Position numbers and translations under genes: made by a program. DNA of 64,000 bases from Apus apus (Eukaryota > Chordata > Aves > Apodiformes > Apodidae): the NCBI RefSeq assembly GCF_020740795.1, contig NC_067291.1, positions 20,297,780 through 20,361,779 of the forward strand. The letters run 5' to 3'. The notes under the pieces were generated by a model. It saw nothing but the letters and a program-made list of their open reading frames with translations, was not told the DNA's origin and did not search any database. Each line of letters begins with the position of its first letter. Position 1 is the stretch's first letter. Below, piece by piece: positions 30,401 through 39,491 of the stretch.

Positions 30401-33035
30401 CTTTGCTTTTCATTTTGCTGGACTTCAGCTGTTGGGGCTGCAGTCTGGCTTGGACTGATGTAACTTTTCTGAGAAAACGTCATTGTGAGAAGGAAGTTTG
30501 GGGAACGTGTCATGCTCCTGTCTCTCTGCCCCCCTCCCCCCTTTCCAGTCTCATTGAGGCACTTTCTGTTGAAGCTTTGCATTTTAGTTGGGGACTTGCT
30601 GTTGTGTACCTGTCACAAAGTTCAGAGTGCATATGAAGGGGGTGACTTTGTGCTGAAATAGAAAACAGGCATGCGCTGCAAGGGACAGCAAGAGAAGGCC
30701 TCAAATGCTGTTCTTTTGGCACTAGAGCTGTATTTTATCCTTGTAACAAGCCTTTGTTTCTTCCAGCATTTTAAGTTTACCCCATCAAGCATCTCCTGTG
30801 TCAAGAACACCAAGCCTTCCTGCTGTTGACACCAGCTACATCAATACATCACTTATCCAAGACTACAGGCACTCATTCCATATGACACCTATGCCTTACG
30901 ACTTGCAAGGTGAGCGTCTGACTGCTGGTAGCTGTAAGCACAGCTCTCCAAGCACTAATAACTATTCTAAAATGATTTAAACATGTCATTTGACAGTGCA
31001 AAGTAGTATGTTGCATCCACAGATGGATGAGATGGTATTTAAAAAAAAAACGAAATAGAGGTTAATAACATTTTAAAAGGTTGATTTTTGCAAGTGCCAG
31101 TAGTGAAGGGCCTTGGAAATGGCATCAGGATTATCCTGGTTTTATTTCAGAACAAATGGTGGAAAAATGGAGAGGTCCTTGTTTGTTTTCAGAAGCTTAT
31201 TTTTTTTTTTCTTTGGCTCTTTCCAGGTTTAGACTTCTTCCCTTTCCTGTCAGGAGACAATCAGGTGAGTCAAGGAGAATCGAGTAGTATGGCAGATACT
31301 CTTTTCTGAGGAGGACTTGCTGGGATGGATCTATAGGCAAGGAAGGGAGCAGATGCATGCTGGAGGTGTAAATGCAGGCAGGCTACAGCTGGATTTTGTA
31401 CACATAGAAACTGTGACCAAACATAGGAATTGTCTAAATACTAGTGTAGGATAAGGCACAACAACAGGTGAACATCTCTGTTCCCAAGGGTTAAGCTCAG
31501 TCAGCCACTGTTGGATAGTGGAAGTGCCTTCAGCCATGGCTGAATGTCCTTCAGCTCCCTCCTTAGTTTTTCAGACCTGAGGTCTGACTTTGGCCATCTG
31601 ACAGTGCTGGGCCCCACCTCTGGGACTCAGAGTCCCTGACACGATTTGGAGAGTCAGGGAGGGGCAGCTCTGTTTTTTCTGAGGCCATGTGCCTGTTCAT
31701 GCCACATTTGCCACCTTTCTGTAAGTGCTTACTGAGCTGGGCTGCACTGCTGCTGGCCCCTCCAGTCTGGGGAACTAACAAGGTCATTCTCCAAAGGAGT
31801 CTGGGTTGGCACTTGATCACTTTTCCTCCTGTGCCTCTAAGAAAAGGAGGGGCTGGGGTGGCCACCTGCCCTTTGTCCCTTCATGACTGTTCTGCAGTCT
31901 CGAGCAGGAGAACTGCACTAGGTGCAGAGGGATACTATCATGTTAGAATTAAGACCAGAGCCTGCACTGTAGAACTTGGATTCAGAAAAGCTTTCTTGAT
32001 ATTCAGTAACACAGAGATATGAGAACTACTCTGAAACAAGTAACGATGCTGCACTGATATGGTATAATTACAACAGTGCATAAAATTCAGGGAACAAGCC
32101 TGAATGCCCTGCACGGATCATCATAGTGGAGACAAATACCAAGAGCAAAATTATCCTATAGGGAGATAGTATTTAAAATCTGATTCTTGGTAGGTCAGGT
32201 TCTTCCCTTCCAGGGGCTGCCCATCAGAGAGTAACTTGGGCAGCCCTTGCTGCCATCTGATGGGCCTAAGCCTGCTGTGTCTAAATGCAGCTCCCCCAGA
32301 GCTGTGCTCTCCTCCTCCAGCAGAGCTCAGCAGCCTGTCCCACCAGCTGTGGTTGGGCTCTAGCTTTTGAGCAGAGGAGAGGGGTGGCAAAATGTTTCTT
32401 GGAATTTTGGAGCATTCTGCCGCCAACAAATTTTTTAAGAGGTAAAACAGTGCTGACTCTTCCTGTTTCTCAGTGCTCTGGGTGTCTGGTGATACTGTTG
32501 CCTTTCTGGTGTTTGCTCTGACTAGTATTTCCAGTTTCTTTTGGCTGCAGAGCTCAGGCCCTGCAGAGGTAAAAAGTTCCCTGCACCCGTCCACTTGCCT
32601 CACAGGAAGGTAGACGAGCTGCTATGAAATCCAGAAGCTGTCAGAGCTTTAGCTTACAAATACCTTCTTTTGTGCTGGTCTGAATCAAAGCTATGGTGTC
32701 TGAAATGTAACTTGCCAATGTTGTTTTTCCCCCCCCAGCATTACAACACCTCCCTTCTTGCCGCTGCAGCCGCGGCAGTTTCCGCATCCGATGATCAAGA
32801 ACTTTTACACTCTCGTTTTTTCCCATACACTTCATCTCAGATGTTTCTCGATCAGCTAAATGCAGGAGGAAGCAGTTCTCTGCCAGCCACAAATGGTAGC
32901 AGTAGTGGCAGTAACAGCAGTCTTGTTTCCTCCAACAGCCTGCGAGAGAGTCATGGTCATCCAGTTGCAAGTAGGAGCAGCACAGACACGGCGTCTATCT
33001 TTGGTATCATACCAGACATTATTTCATTGGACTGA
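1..33035 (+). CDS. PIAS1: PIAS1, SUMO E3 ligase (5'-truncated by window edge)
   Basis: Coding exons join as 1-300, 14303-14387, 15010-15057, 16515-16605, 17276-17410, 20519-20624, 22048-22121, 27290-27450, 28996-29126, 29432-29609, 30767-30909, 31227-31264 and 32739-33035. Every junction has GT/AG and keeps phase. The window holds 594 codons; the first full codon corresponds to about residue 58 of human PIAS1, so the full protein would be 651 residues, the human length. The N-terminal SAP domain lies upstream, outside the window. Visible are the PINIT motif (about residues 249-253), the SP-RING zinc-binding residues including Cys351, His353, Cys356, Trp372, Cys374 and Cys377, a SUMO-interacting motif (VIDLTID) followed by a Ser/Asp/Glu-rich acidic run near residues 456-475, and a Ser-rich tail. 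In the family, PIAS1 is a nuclear E3 that helps UBC9 attach SUMO to transcription factors and restrains STAT1. Identity is near certain. Confidence 0.97.
5449..5489 (+). mobile_element. CR1 LINE 3'-end remnant
   Basis: Short diverged match to the CR1 3' terminus (TGATCCTCATGAGTCCCTTC, then CAACTC and TTCTACGATCCTA). Sense relative to the + strand. Only the last ~40 bases are recognisable, so it is an old or heavily truncated copy. Confidence 0.6.
6511..6555. repeat. (TA)n(CA)n(TA)n microsatellite
   Basis: Compound dinucleotide run within PIAS1 intron 2: about nine TA, then GCG plus CA repeats, then TA again. Confidence 0.9.
9432..9475. repeat. (AT)n microsatellite
   Basis: 44 bases of nearly perfect AT dinucleotide interrupted once by TGTA; palindromic and able to fold back on itself. 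Confidence 0.9.
13563..13815 (-). mobile_element. CR1 LINE fragment, antisense
   Basis: Begins ATGGAATCACAAAAGTATCA and continues with GGAAGGGACCTCTAGAGATC and CCAGTCCAACCCCCC, the reverse complement of a CR1 3' end, and extends roughly 250 bases toward the element's interior (TTCCCATGTTTCAGCTTGTG region). Lies about 500 bases upstream of PIAS1 exon 3; the 5' boundary is approximate. Confidence 0.85.
14303..14387 (+). CDS. PIAS1: PIAS1 coding exon 3
   Basis: 85 bp between a pyrimidine-rich acceptor (AG at 14301-14302) and donor GTGAGT at 14388. It encodes Ala-Ser-Asp-Asn-Ser-Gln-Arg-Phe through Gln-Gln-Ile-Ser-Ser-Ser, the start of the PINIT domain. The final Met codon is split AT|G with exon 4. 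Confidence 0.95.
15010..15057 (+). CDS. PIAS1: PIAS1 coding exon 4
   Basis: 48 bp microexon-sized exon; acceptor TTTCTAG before 15010, donor GTATGT at 15058. Encodes Asp-Ile-Ser-Gly-Thr-Lys-Cys-Asp-Phe and following PINIT-domain residues. Arg codon split AG|G with exon 5. Confidence 0.94.
16515..16605 (+). CDS. PIAS1: PIAS1 coding exon 5
   Basis: 91 bp; acceptor TTTTAG, donor GTAAGT at 16606. Encodes the PINIT-domain stretch Phe-Cys-Leu-Ser-Glu-Thr-Ser-Cys through Pro-Cys-Ser-Leu-Pro. Phase 0 at the 3' end. Confidence 0.95.
17276..17410 (+). CDS. PIAS1: PIAS1 coding exon 6 (PINIT motif)
   Basis: 135 bp, 45 whole codons, donor GTAAGT at 17411. Contains Arg-Pro-Ile-Asn-Ile-Thr, the PINIT signature used in the PIAS family for nuclear retention and substrate contact, followed by a beta-rich Val-Ser-Trp-Thr segment. 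Confidence 0.96.
17411..20518 (+). other. PIAS1 intron 6
   Basis: 3.1 kb of AT-rich sequence with short open frames of up to 115 codons on both strands near 19.3-19.9 kb where local GC rises. No homology recognised and no repeats identified; nothing else seen. Introns 3 (14388-15009), 4 (15058-16514), 5 (16606-17275) and 7 (20625-22047) are likewise featureless to my reading. Confidence 0.7.
20519..20624 (+). CDS. PIAS1: PIAS1 coding exon 7
   Basis: 106 bp; acceptor TTTTCCAG, exon begins Asn-Tyr-Ser-Met-Ala-Val-Tyr and ends Ser-Arg-Ala-Leu plus the first base of Ile. The donor reads GTATGG at 20625, weaker than the other donors of the gene. Confidence 0.94.
22048..22121 (+). CDS. PIAS1: PIAS1 coding exon 8
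   Basis: 74 bp; acceptor AACAG, donor GTAAGT at 22122. Encodes Lys-Glu-Lys-Leu-Thr-Ala-Asp-Pro to Ser-Leu-Leu-Cys-Pro, the strand leading into the SP-RING. Confidence 0.95.
22122..27289 (+). other. PIAS1 intron 8
   Basis: 5.2 kb intron just before the SP-RING core exon. It contains the longest intronic open frame of the gene (24033-24410, 125 codons) which has no recognisable domain. A locally GC-richer patch lies around 24.4-25.7 kb. No repeat family identified. Introns 9 (27451-28995), 10 (29127-29431), 11 (29610-30766), 12 (30910-31226) and 13 (31265-32738) show nothing beyond short A/T and C runs. Confidence 0.7.
27290..27450 (+). CDS. PIAS1: PIAS1 coding exon 9 (SP-RING core)
   Basis: 161 bp; acceptor CTTCAAG, donor GTAGGT at 27451. 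Encodes the catalytic SP-RING core: Cys351, His353 and Cys356, then Trp372 and the Cys374-Pro-Val-Cys377 pair. These match residues known in PIAS1 to bind zinc or contact UBC9 (Cys351 and Trp372 are standard loss-of-function sites), so the ligase is predicted active. Confidence 0.97.
28996..29126 (+). CDS. PIAS1: PIAS1 coding exon 10
   Basis: 131 bp; acceptor AACAG, donor GTAAGT at 29127. Completes the SP-RING C-terminal region ([10 protein letters not shown]ough Tyr-Asn-Gly-Val-Asp). Confidence 0.95.
29432..29609 (+). CDS. PIAS1: PIAS1 coding exon 11 (SUMO-interacting motif)
   Basis: 178 bp; acceptor GTATAG, donor GTGAGA at 29610. Encodes Val-Glu-Val-Ile-Asp-Leu-Thr-Ile-Asp followed by three Ser, Asp and five Glu: a hydrophobic SIM with the adjacent acidic, CK2-type phosphorylatable patch that in PIAS1 controls SUMO binding. 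A basic Lys-Asn-Lys-Lys cluster precedes it. Confidence 0.96.
30767..30909 (+). CDS. PIAS1: PIAS1 coding exon 12
   Basis: 143 bp; acceptor TTCCAG, donor GTGAGC at 30910. Encodes the Ser/Pro-rich C-terminal region Ile-Leu-Ser-Leu-Pro-His-Gln through Met-Pro-Tyr-Asp-Leu-Gln. The frame runs on into the intron to 30980 but this is read-through. Confidence 0.95.
31227..31264 (+). CDS. PIAS1: PIAS1 coding exon 13
   Basis: 38 bp exon, too short to stand out as an ORF; acceptor CTTTCCAG, donor GTGAGT at 31265. Encodes [12 protein letters not shown], which is collinear with PIAS1 from other vertebrates. Confidence 0.94.
32739..33035 (+). CDS. PIAS1: PIAS1 terminal coding exon 14
   Basis: 297 bp ending in TGA at 33033-33035. 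Acceptor has an uninterrupted C-run before AG at 32737-32738. Encodes His-Tyr-Asn-Thr, a run of five Ala, the Phe-Phe-Pro-Tyr-Thr-Ser-Ser-Gln motif, a Ser/Gly-rich stretch, and the family C-terminus Ile-Ile-Pro-Asp-Ile-Ile-Ser-Leu-Asp. The Ala run is followed by Val-Ser-Ala-Ser-Asp-Asp; relative to my recollection of the human protein, Ala-Ser looks like a small insertion. Confidence 0.95.
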   Translation, partial: HYNTSLLAAAAAAVSASDDQELLHSRFFPYTSSQMFLDQLNAGGSSSLPATNGSSSGSNSSLVSSNSLRESHGHPVASRSSTDTASIFGIIPDIISLD

Positions 33036-33113
33036 TTCTTTTCAAGTAAATGAACTGGTCAGAGGAAATCTTCGTGCGTGGTTTTACTTCTTTATGTTAG
33101 AAACATAGACAAG

Positions 33114-33352
33114 GTGTTTTGGTTTGTTTTTTGTTTGTTTTGGTTTTGTTTCGTTTTGGTTTTTTTTTCCTTTTTTAGGGGGGAAAAAAAAAATTATGTG
33201 TACAGAGAACAAAAGTATATTTTCAGTTTTACTTTTGTATATAAACCTAAGATGGCCTCGCTGGTAAAAATAAGAAAAAAAAAACAACCACACAACAACA
33301 AAAAAAACACACACAAAAAAAAAGAAAACAAAAAAAGAAAACAAAAAAAAGG
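33114..33352. repeat. T-rich / A-rich inverted low-complexity pair
   Basis: A T/G-rich block (33114-33176) and an A/C-rich block (about 33275-33352) lie about 100 bases apart in the PIAS1 3'UTR. They are roughly complementary, so the mRNA could form a U:A stem enclosing the intervening loop. Confidence 0.7.
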
Positions 33353-33467
33353 AGCTTCAGTTCATTTTTATGGATGCTGAAGATTTTACACCCGTGCATT
33401 TGTCATGCAAAGTTACTTTTTTCTCCCCATAGTTTGGACACAAATGGCATTATTTTGTTCGCAGGAA

Positions 33468-33473
33468 AATAAA
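33468..33473 (+). promoter_or_regulatory. Proximal poly(A) signal AATAAA (PIAS1)
   Basis: Canonical hexamer 433 bases after the stop. A second one is at 33885-33890. Either could give a short-3'UTR isoform lacking most of the Pumilio-type motifs. Confidence 0.5.
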
Positions 33474-34869
33474 CAGGAAAGGAGCTGAACTTTCAAAGTT
33501 CAAACTTGAAAGGCTTTTTTCTCCTCTTGGAGACATTTACCTTTGGTGGAATCGAATTCCTTCATATCCCATACTTAGTGCAGATTTTATTATGCTTAAA
33601 GCAGAGTAAACCAGACCCAGCCTCTTCCACAGCATCCCCTCTGGTTGCAGGACGTAGCCTTTCAGGAGTGGGTTTGGTTTTGGGGTTTTTTTTTGTTGCC
33701 ATTTCTGTTTCTATGTGACTCTATTCAGACAATTTTTTTTAAATTCCATGCTTTAATCAAGCATGTTGCAAGCTCATTAGTGCACCAATTATTCTTGAGG
33801 GCCAGACTCAAAAAAATCTCAGGCTGAGGACTTGGCTGTGCTTTTAGGAGACAAGACAGGGAATTTGTATAGAATCTAGCCCCAAATAAAGGCATTGGCA
33901 CATTGGACTGTAGGTTTTTGTTTGGAAGAACTTACTATGAAATCCTTGAAAAATAATCTAAGATCCTAATCAGCAAAATATTAAAGCATGTGTCAGTTTT
34001 AAATGCGTGGAACTGCTTGTGCTTTCAGGTTAGCCATGCCTGTATAAAGGGCCTCTTGAATCCAGGCCTGTCTTGTTCTGTCTGGAGAAACCTCCTTTTA
34101 GCTGCAGTAGATCCAATTTCTGCTTCAAAGTGAACTTGCCAAGAAAAGGCAGAAAATACAACCACCACCACACTGTTGCATGGCTTGTGCAGCTGACACT
34201 GCTCTTGGCACCTGCCATCTGAGTTGATGTTCATCACAATTAACAGTGAATGTTCCATGTGAGTCTCTCAAACCAAAACCCAGCCCAGTAGCAAAGCCCC
34301 CCCTGAAGCCCCTGCACTGCTGAGGACTCTTAGGGGAGTGGGTTTCTCTTTTCTCTTTTTGGCCTTGTAATTATTTTCATTTCCCTGATTTTCAGTGTGC
34401 TTCTGTTGAATTTTGAGAACTTTGAGCCATACTTAACTTCCTGGTTTCTTGGTTTTTTTTTTTAATGGAAGTCATGCATGACATAGGAAAATATTTTTAT
34501 TTTTTTTAGAACTGATAGGTCATTTGGGCTGATCTGTTCTTATTCAAGGGTGAAATGTGTAAATAGCTGGAATGTAGTTTTTCAGGAGATTCTTTAAAGT
34601 AAGAGAAGGGGGAGGGAAGGAAGCGATTCTCTTGTGTCCCAAAGTCCACATCAGAGAGAGTAAATATTCACTCTGGTGTGAAAAATATTTTTATAACTGG
34701 TTGAAAGTGCAGGTAGCAAATTTATCAGGAAAGAGAGTTAAGGAATACTAAAAATTAGCAGATTCTTGTCTGAGTTTTTAAAGTCCAAAACTGCTGATTG
34801 CAGCTAGTTGCTTTGAGCATTGACAAGGGCCACGTTTTGCCTATGAAGTTGTCTCAAAATCTTGCATTG

Positions 34870-34930
34870 ATTAAAAAAGGAAAAAAAAAGGAAAAAAAAA
34901 AAAGGAAAAAAAAAAGGAAAAAAAAAGAAA
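34870..34930. repeat. (A)nGG low-complexity tract
   Basis: Runs of 6-12 A separated by GG within the PIAS1 3'UTR; the Lys-rich open frame across it is an artefact of composition. Confidence 0.85.
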
Positions 34931-35084
34931 TCTTTAATCCAAGTAGCATTAGGTATTGCTGTATCATCAGTTGTATGGTTATTTGAAAGGTTCACATTAT
35001 GTGGCATCAAAATTGTTTTTAGTGTTTTTACAGCATCCCTCTGCCACTAAATAGTTGACTTGAATTTTGAAAACAAATGTTTGT

Positions 35085-35135
35085 GTTTATATGTATATGT
35101 GTGTGTATATATGTATTTATAGATCTGTGTGTGTG
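35085..35135. repeat. TG/TA dinucleotide microsatellite
   Basis: Short imperfect TATG/TGTA run in the PIAS1 3'UTR; it contributes one of the Pumilio-type motifs (35104-35111). Confidence 0.75.
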
Positions 35136-36896
35136 AGTTAAAAGTGAGTTAAATAGTTTTTCCCATGCATGTGTATTTCATACATATCTGGCTGATATAT
35201 ATATTTCACCATACACCAATTTTATAATTTATTAAATGTCAGTTAAAAAAAATAATAAAAGAATAGAAAATGGGAAATACTTATTTTTTAAGCTCAGTCT
35301 GATTTTGAAGTGATTAAACCTACATTAGGAATATATCTCATACATTTTAGTCATGAATACTAACCTGGTAACTTCAGAGCATATGCTTTGCTATGATACC
35401 ATTTGTAAACCTGGGGTACAACTGCTGGTGGTGTCCCCAGCTTCTGGAGCACCTGAGAGGAACTGGGGAGAGCTTGGGGCTGTTTTTCCCCAGGGTTGTG
35501 GCAACGTTTCCATTGACTCTGTTGTTAAGATGAGCTGAAGAGCAGCTTCTGTCACTTGTGACAATGGAATTAAAATCTTGTGAATTCACATAGAAAATTC
35601 AAGGTGGTGAGTGTGTGGTACCACAGGGTCTGGCATCGTTAGGCCTGTCTTAGCTTTTGGAAAGTGAGGCCAGCTGATGATGTCTTCCATTTCCTCCCCT
35701 GAAGGGAAGGAAGGCTGTTGAGTTCCCCTCCTCGTTTTGTAACCTCATTGCTCTACAAAGAAGGGACAGAGATGTTCTGAAGTCCTCCTTTGTGGTGTAA
35801 CCCCAATATGCTTTGTGAATGTTCCTGTTTAATGCTCGGGTGTTCTTCTAGCTGATGATTCTCTGTGCCTCTGACCACAGTTAACGTTGCTTGGTAGAAG
35901 TCTCAGTTTGAGTTCTCCACGAGTTCCCTGCAAATGTCACTCCCAGACTCCAACCTCTGTTAGTTCACGTGTTATCCGGGAAGCAGTGGAGCGACCCAGG
36001 GTGGCCTGGCTGGTCCTGCTCCCTGCCCCGTGGATTGATTGCAGTTCCTCTCATCCTTAAACTAGTGGTCTCTTGTCCTGAAATTGCTCCAGCATTGGAC
36101 TGGGGCGTGCACACGTGTGACAAACATCCTGCAGGGACAGGAGCTCGGGGCTGCTTGCCACCCGGTGCACGTGGCTTTGAGTTGCTCCCGAGGGCATCAC
36201 TGATGCAGCCTTTAGAAGATGAAAAATGTCACCTGTGCCATGCGTTAAAAATTTGGTAGCACTTCCGTGAGGATAGATGTGACAGCAGTTCCAGGCCTGC
36301 CCCTTCCTCTCCGTGGCAAGGATTCCATAAAGCCTTTCAAGGATGGGATGACTGATAGATTTTCATTGGACTCTCTTGGACCTGCCTCCCAACACAGAGC
36401 TATGGACTGTGAGGAGAACGTTTTGAAAATGAATTCTTTGTTGCAGTTTTAACATTTCAGGGTTTTAAGCACATTTTAAATAGAAAGAATTGTGTTTTGT
36501 CACTGTAACTGGGTTCTTTTCCTTTTTTTTTTTTTTTTTAATTTTTAACAGAGCTTAGATTTCTAACAAGGGAAAATTGCTGGTGGTCCCCGAAAGTGCT
36601 GCTGTTAATTGTTTTAATTAACAAAGGGAAAACAAATGTATATACGCAGAATATTAAAATTACCATTAATTCCATGAATTTAAATCTGTCATTCATTGCC
36701 TTAAAACTTCCTCCTGGTTTCCACACGGCATGCCAAACCAGTCAATGGCTTTTAAAAATGTATAGTAGACCCATGTCAGTTTGTATAAAAGTACCAAGTG
36801 AAAATATTTATTATATGCATTGGAAAAAAAAAAACCACAAAAAGAAATGGTTTACCTATTGAATGTTACCTGTTTATGTAGAAATCTTTAGATGTA

Positions 36897-36902
36897 ATAA
36901 AA
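36897..36902 (+). promoter_or_regulatory. Distal poly(A) signal AATAAA (PIAS1)
   Basis: Canonical hexamer followed within about 10-25 bases by a GU-rich stretch (GTTACGTTGTGTTT, 36911-36924) and then a 40-base G-rich tract (36928-36967). This is the textbook order of cleavage signal, CstF-type downstream element and G-rich auxiliary/pause element, so I take it as the main 3' end. Confidence 0.7.
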
Positions 36903-36927
36903 AGCATTCAGTTACGTTGTGTTTCCT

Positions 36928-36967
36928 GGAGGGGAGGGGGAAGGGGGAGGAGGAGGGAGGAGGAGGG
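36928..36967 (+). promoter_or_regulatory. G-rich tract downstream of PIAS1 poly(A) signal
   Basis: Forty bases of GGAGGGGAGGGGG-type sequence with more than four G-runs of three or more, fitting a G-quadruplex pattern on the transcribed RNA. It starts 26 bases after the AATAAA at 36897, where MAZ-like G-rich elements aid pausing and 3'-end formation. Confidence 0.55.
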
Positions 36968-39209
36968 TTGTTTTCTGTGACCTCCGGGTTGCAAAGGTCC
37001 CTTTTGACCAGGGATCCTTGGTTCTGGCTGCTGTGTGGCTCACACTTGGCTCCAGGCTCCAACAAGGCTGCTTTGTTTTGTGAGGGGGGTGTGAAGTGCG
37101 GTTCTTTTTTGCTTCTCACTTTATTTGGGTGATGTTTACCCCCCCTCCCCACCCCCCGGGGGCAGTCACCGCCTGTGATGATACAGATGCATTCTGGAGT
37201 CATCCAAAGTGGTTTTGAGCTGGTCAATCCCCCTGATGTACAGGCTTTTATATTGTCTGCAGCTGAAAGGATTTGTTAATCAACTGTTGTGGTCAATAGG
37301 GAAGAAAGAAGCTGTGGATTGGATCTTTTGTAATTTGGCTATTGATGCATATTGGAAACAAATGCTTCTAAATTAACTCCTTGTTTCAGAAGCTAATTAC
37401 ACTCCTGCTCAAAGCCACCGAGGGTTTTGCTCCCTTTCATTGCTGGTGCTGCTGGAACAGAGGTCTGGAGCAGCTCGGGTGGGCAGGGGCTGAGCTCCAG
37501 GCATGGGCAGGAGCTCCAGAAGGCACGACAAGGTAGGTGGGGGTTTTTGTCCCGACATCGAGTTAAACTGTGGACAGTGGGAAGAGACTAACAGTGGAAA
37601 TCCTGTCTCTTAGTCAGAGCCTGTTCTTTGTTTTTCTTTTTACTGTATGTTGCTTTTCTGGAGTGTTGGCTGAGTGCTGAGCTGCTTGTAACTCATTTCC
37701 AGAGAAACAAGGGGTTTCTGCTCTGTCTGCAGAGTAGGAAGAACTAATACGGGAAGGAAGGGGTCTCTAGACAGGCATGACAAGGTTATATCAGTTTTCC
37801 CCTTGGAGCATGATCCTTTGCTATTCAGGGGGCCTTTGCTTAGGGTCCTGGCATGTCAGGATCCAAATCTGAGCTTCCAGGGTTAGTCTGGGTCTGCAGT
37901 CCTGGGAGAGCCACGGGTGCTGGATCCACTCCCGTTTCTTGCATAGCATTCAGCATGTCATGTAATCTCTGCTTGTTTTACCCCCATGTACCAGTCCATG
38001 AGAATATTCCCTACCTTACTCTTATAGAGATGCTGTGGCAGGTTTGGAAGGGTTAAGATTGGCTGATGCTTTGTTTCAGTTTCTCCCCAGGTTGGTGCTG
38101 GTTGATGCCAGCGGTGTGTGACGGTTCAGGCTAAGGTGGTGTTGAGGCTGGGCTGGGTGTCCCAGCAGGGGACACCTGGGTTGTGTCTGCAGTGGCCGTG
38201 AGGGTTTAGTTGCTGGTCATTTCACACCTTGAGCAGAGGGTGAGTTGGTTGCTTCAGCCATAAAGATGCAGAGTTAAAGGCAGGAGCGTGTGCTCGGCCA
38301 GCGCGCTGCGGCTGCTGCTTGTGCCGAGAGGGTCTCGGTGCAGTTTTCCAGTTAAATGCAGAGAGAATCTGCTGTCTCTGGTCCTAAATGTACCACTCCA
38401 GTCTGTGCACCTTCATGGGGGCTGCTGAGACACGGGTGGAATGAGATCCATAGCGACTGCTCTGGTCACGCTGGTGTTAATCAGTCTAAAGTCAAGAGAG
38501 ATGAGGTGTTTTTTCCTGTTTTAGAGAAGCTGGATTTTCATGCCTCCTGTTTTTCCCTTCCAGGCTGTCTCTAGGAGCATGTTCTAGGCATCTAGCCCAG
38601 AACCCGGTGACAGATACGTTTACCAACTGCAGCATTTTCAGTGTGTAGCTTCAGAAGTGGGCAGCTTAACTACACAGAGACTTGACGCTGCAAGATGCTG
38701 CACTTTAATAAATCATGTGACAGAAGAACAACAGCACTGAGATCTTGTATGCTGGAGGAGCCAAAGATGAAGAGGAAGGAGACAGTGATCATGGAGTGTT
38801 CCTGTGCTTGGACCCTGGGAGTTGCCCTCTGCAGCTGGTGAGCATCACTGACAGGGGGGCTAGAGGATTGCCCACTGCTCTTCTCCTGTCACTCTGCATC
38901 CTCGCCAGGGACGTGGCCACCCCACACGTGGGACTGTTAATGTGACAACTTTGTGACAGGAGAACATCTGGTTGGGAGTTACCAGATGCCACCATAGATC
39001 CTAGGAATACCAGGGAGCCATGCATACACTGAATTCAGCACCGTTGTGATGAAGCTTCCTAGGGAATCTGTTCCTACTCAGAGAGCTGTGGCTGGGCAGG
39101 GATGGAAACATCAAATGGTTATGGGTGATGCTGAATTCATGGAACACAGTGACCATGAGACCTTAACTGTCCATTAGCACTGATGCCACCATCTGTAGGC
39201 TTAAAGACA
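36968..39209. other. PIAS1-CALML4 convergent intergenic interval
   Basis: About 2.2 kb between the inferred 3' ends of two tail-to-tail genes. Contains a C-rich/G-rich patch at 37138-37162 and otherwise ordinary sequence. No gene, RNA or repeat family recognised. Confidence 0.6.
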
Positions 39210-39491
39210 TTTATTTAAATTAGTTGGTTTTTTTGAGCATGACACGTTACACAAGGGAACATCACATTCAGTTTATTTAAGTAACAGAGTGCTCCCATTT
39301 TGTGACCACATTCCTCCAGGAATGGGGTGGGAGCCTGTGGAAGTGTAAGCACATCCAGGCAAAATAAGGATTTTTTTAAAGGCAAATGATGACTCCCAAG
39401 TCCAAGCAGTAACTAGGAAAAAATGAAGTCAGAAAGTTTCAGGTCCTGCTCTTACCAAGTCTCCTGTTTTGAACTTCAGTAACTTTGAACT
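39210..39491 (-). other. CALML4: CALML4 3'UTR with poly(A) signals
   Basis: On the minus strand, AATAAA hexamers occur at 39277-39272 and 39215-39210 (TTTATT on the plus strand), about 215 and 277 bases beyond the stop. The second is taken as the far limit. Confidence 0.55.

Larger units (their letters stand above)
33036..36925 (+). other. PIAS1: PIAS1 3'UTR
   Basis: About 3.9 kb, AT-rich and without supported ORFs. It holds two proximal AATAAA hexamers (33468, 33885), four Pumilio-type UGUA(U/A)AUA motifs, a U-rich/A-rich inverted pair (33114-33352), and A-rich and TG/TA microsatellites. The end is inferred from the hexamer at 36897 with downstream GU-rich and G-rich elements; transcript data would be needed to say which poly(A) sites are used. 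Confidence 0.7.
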
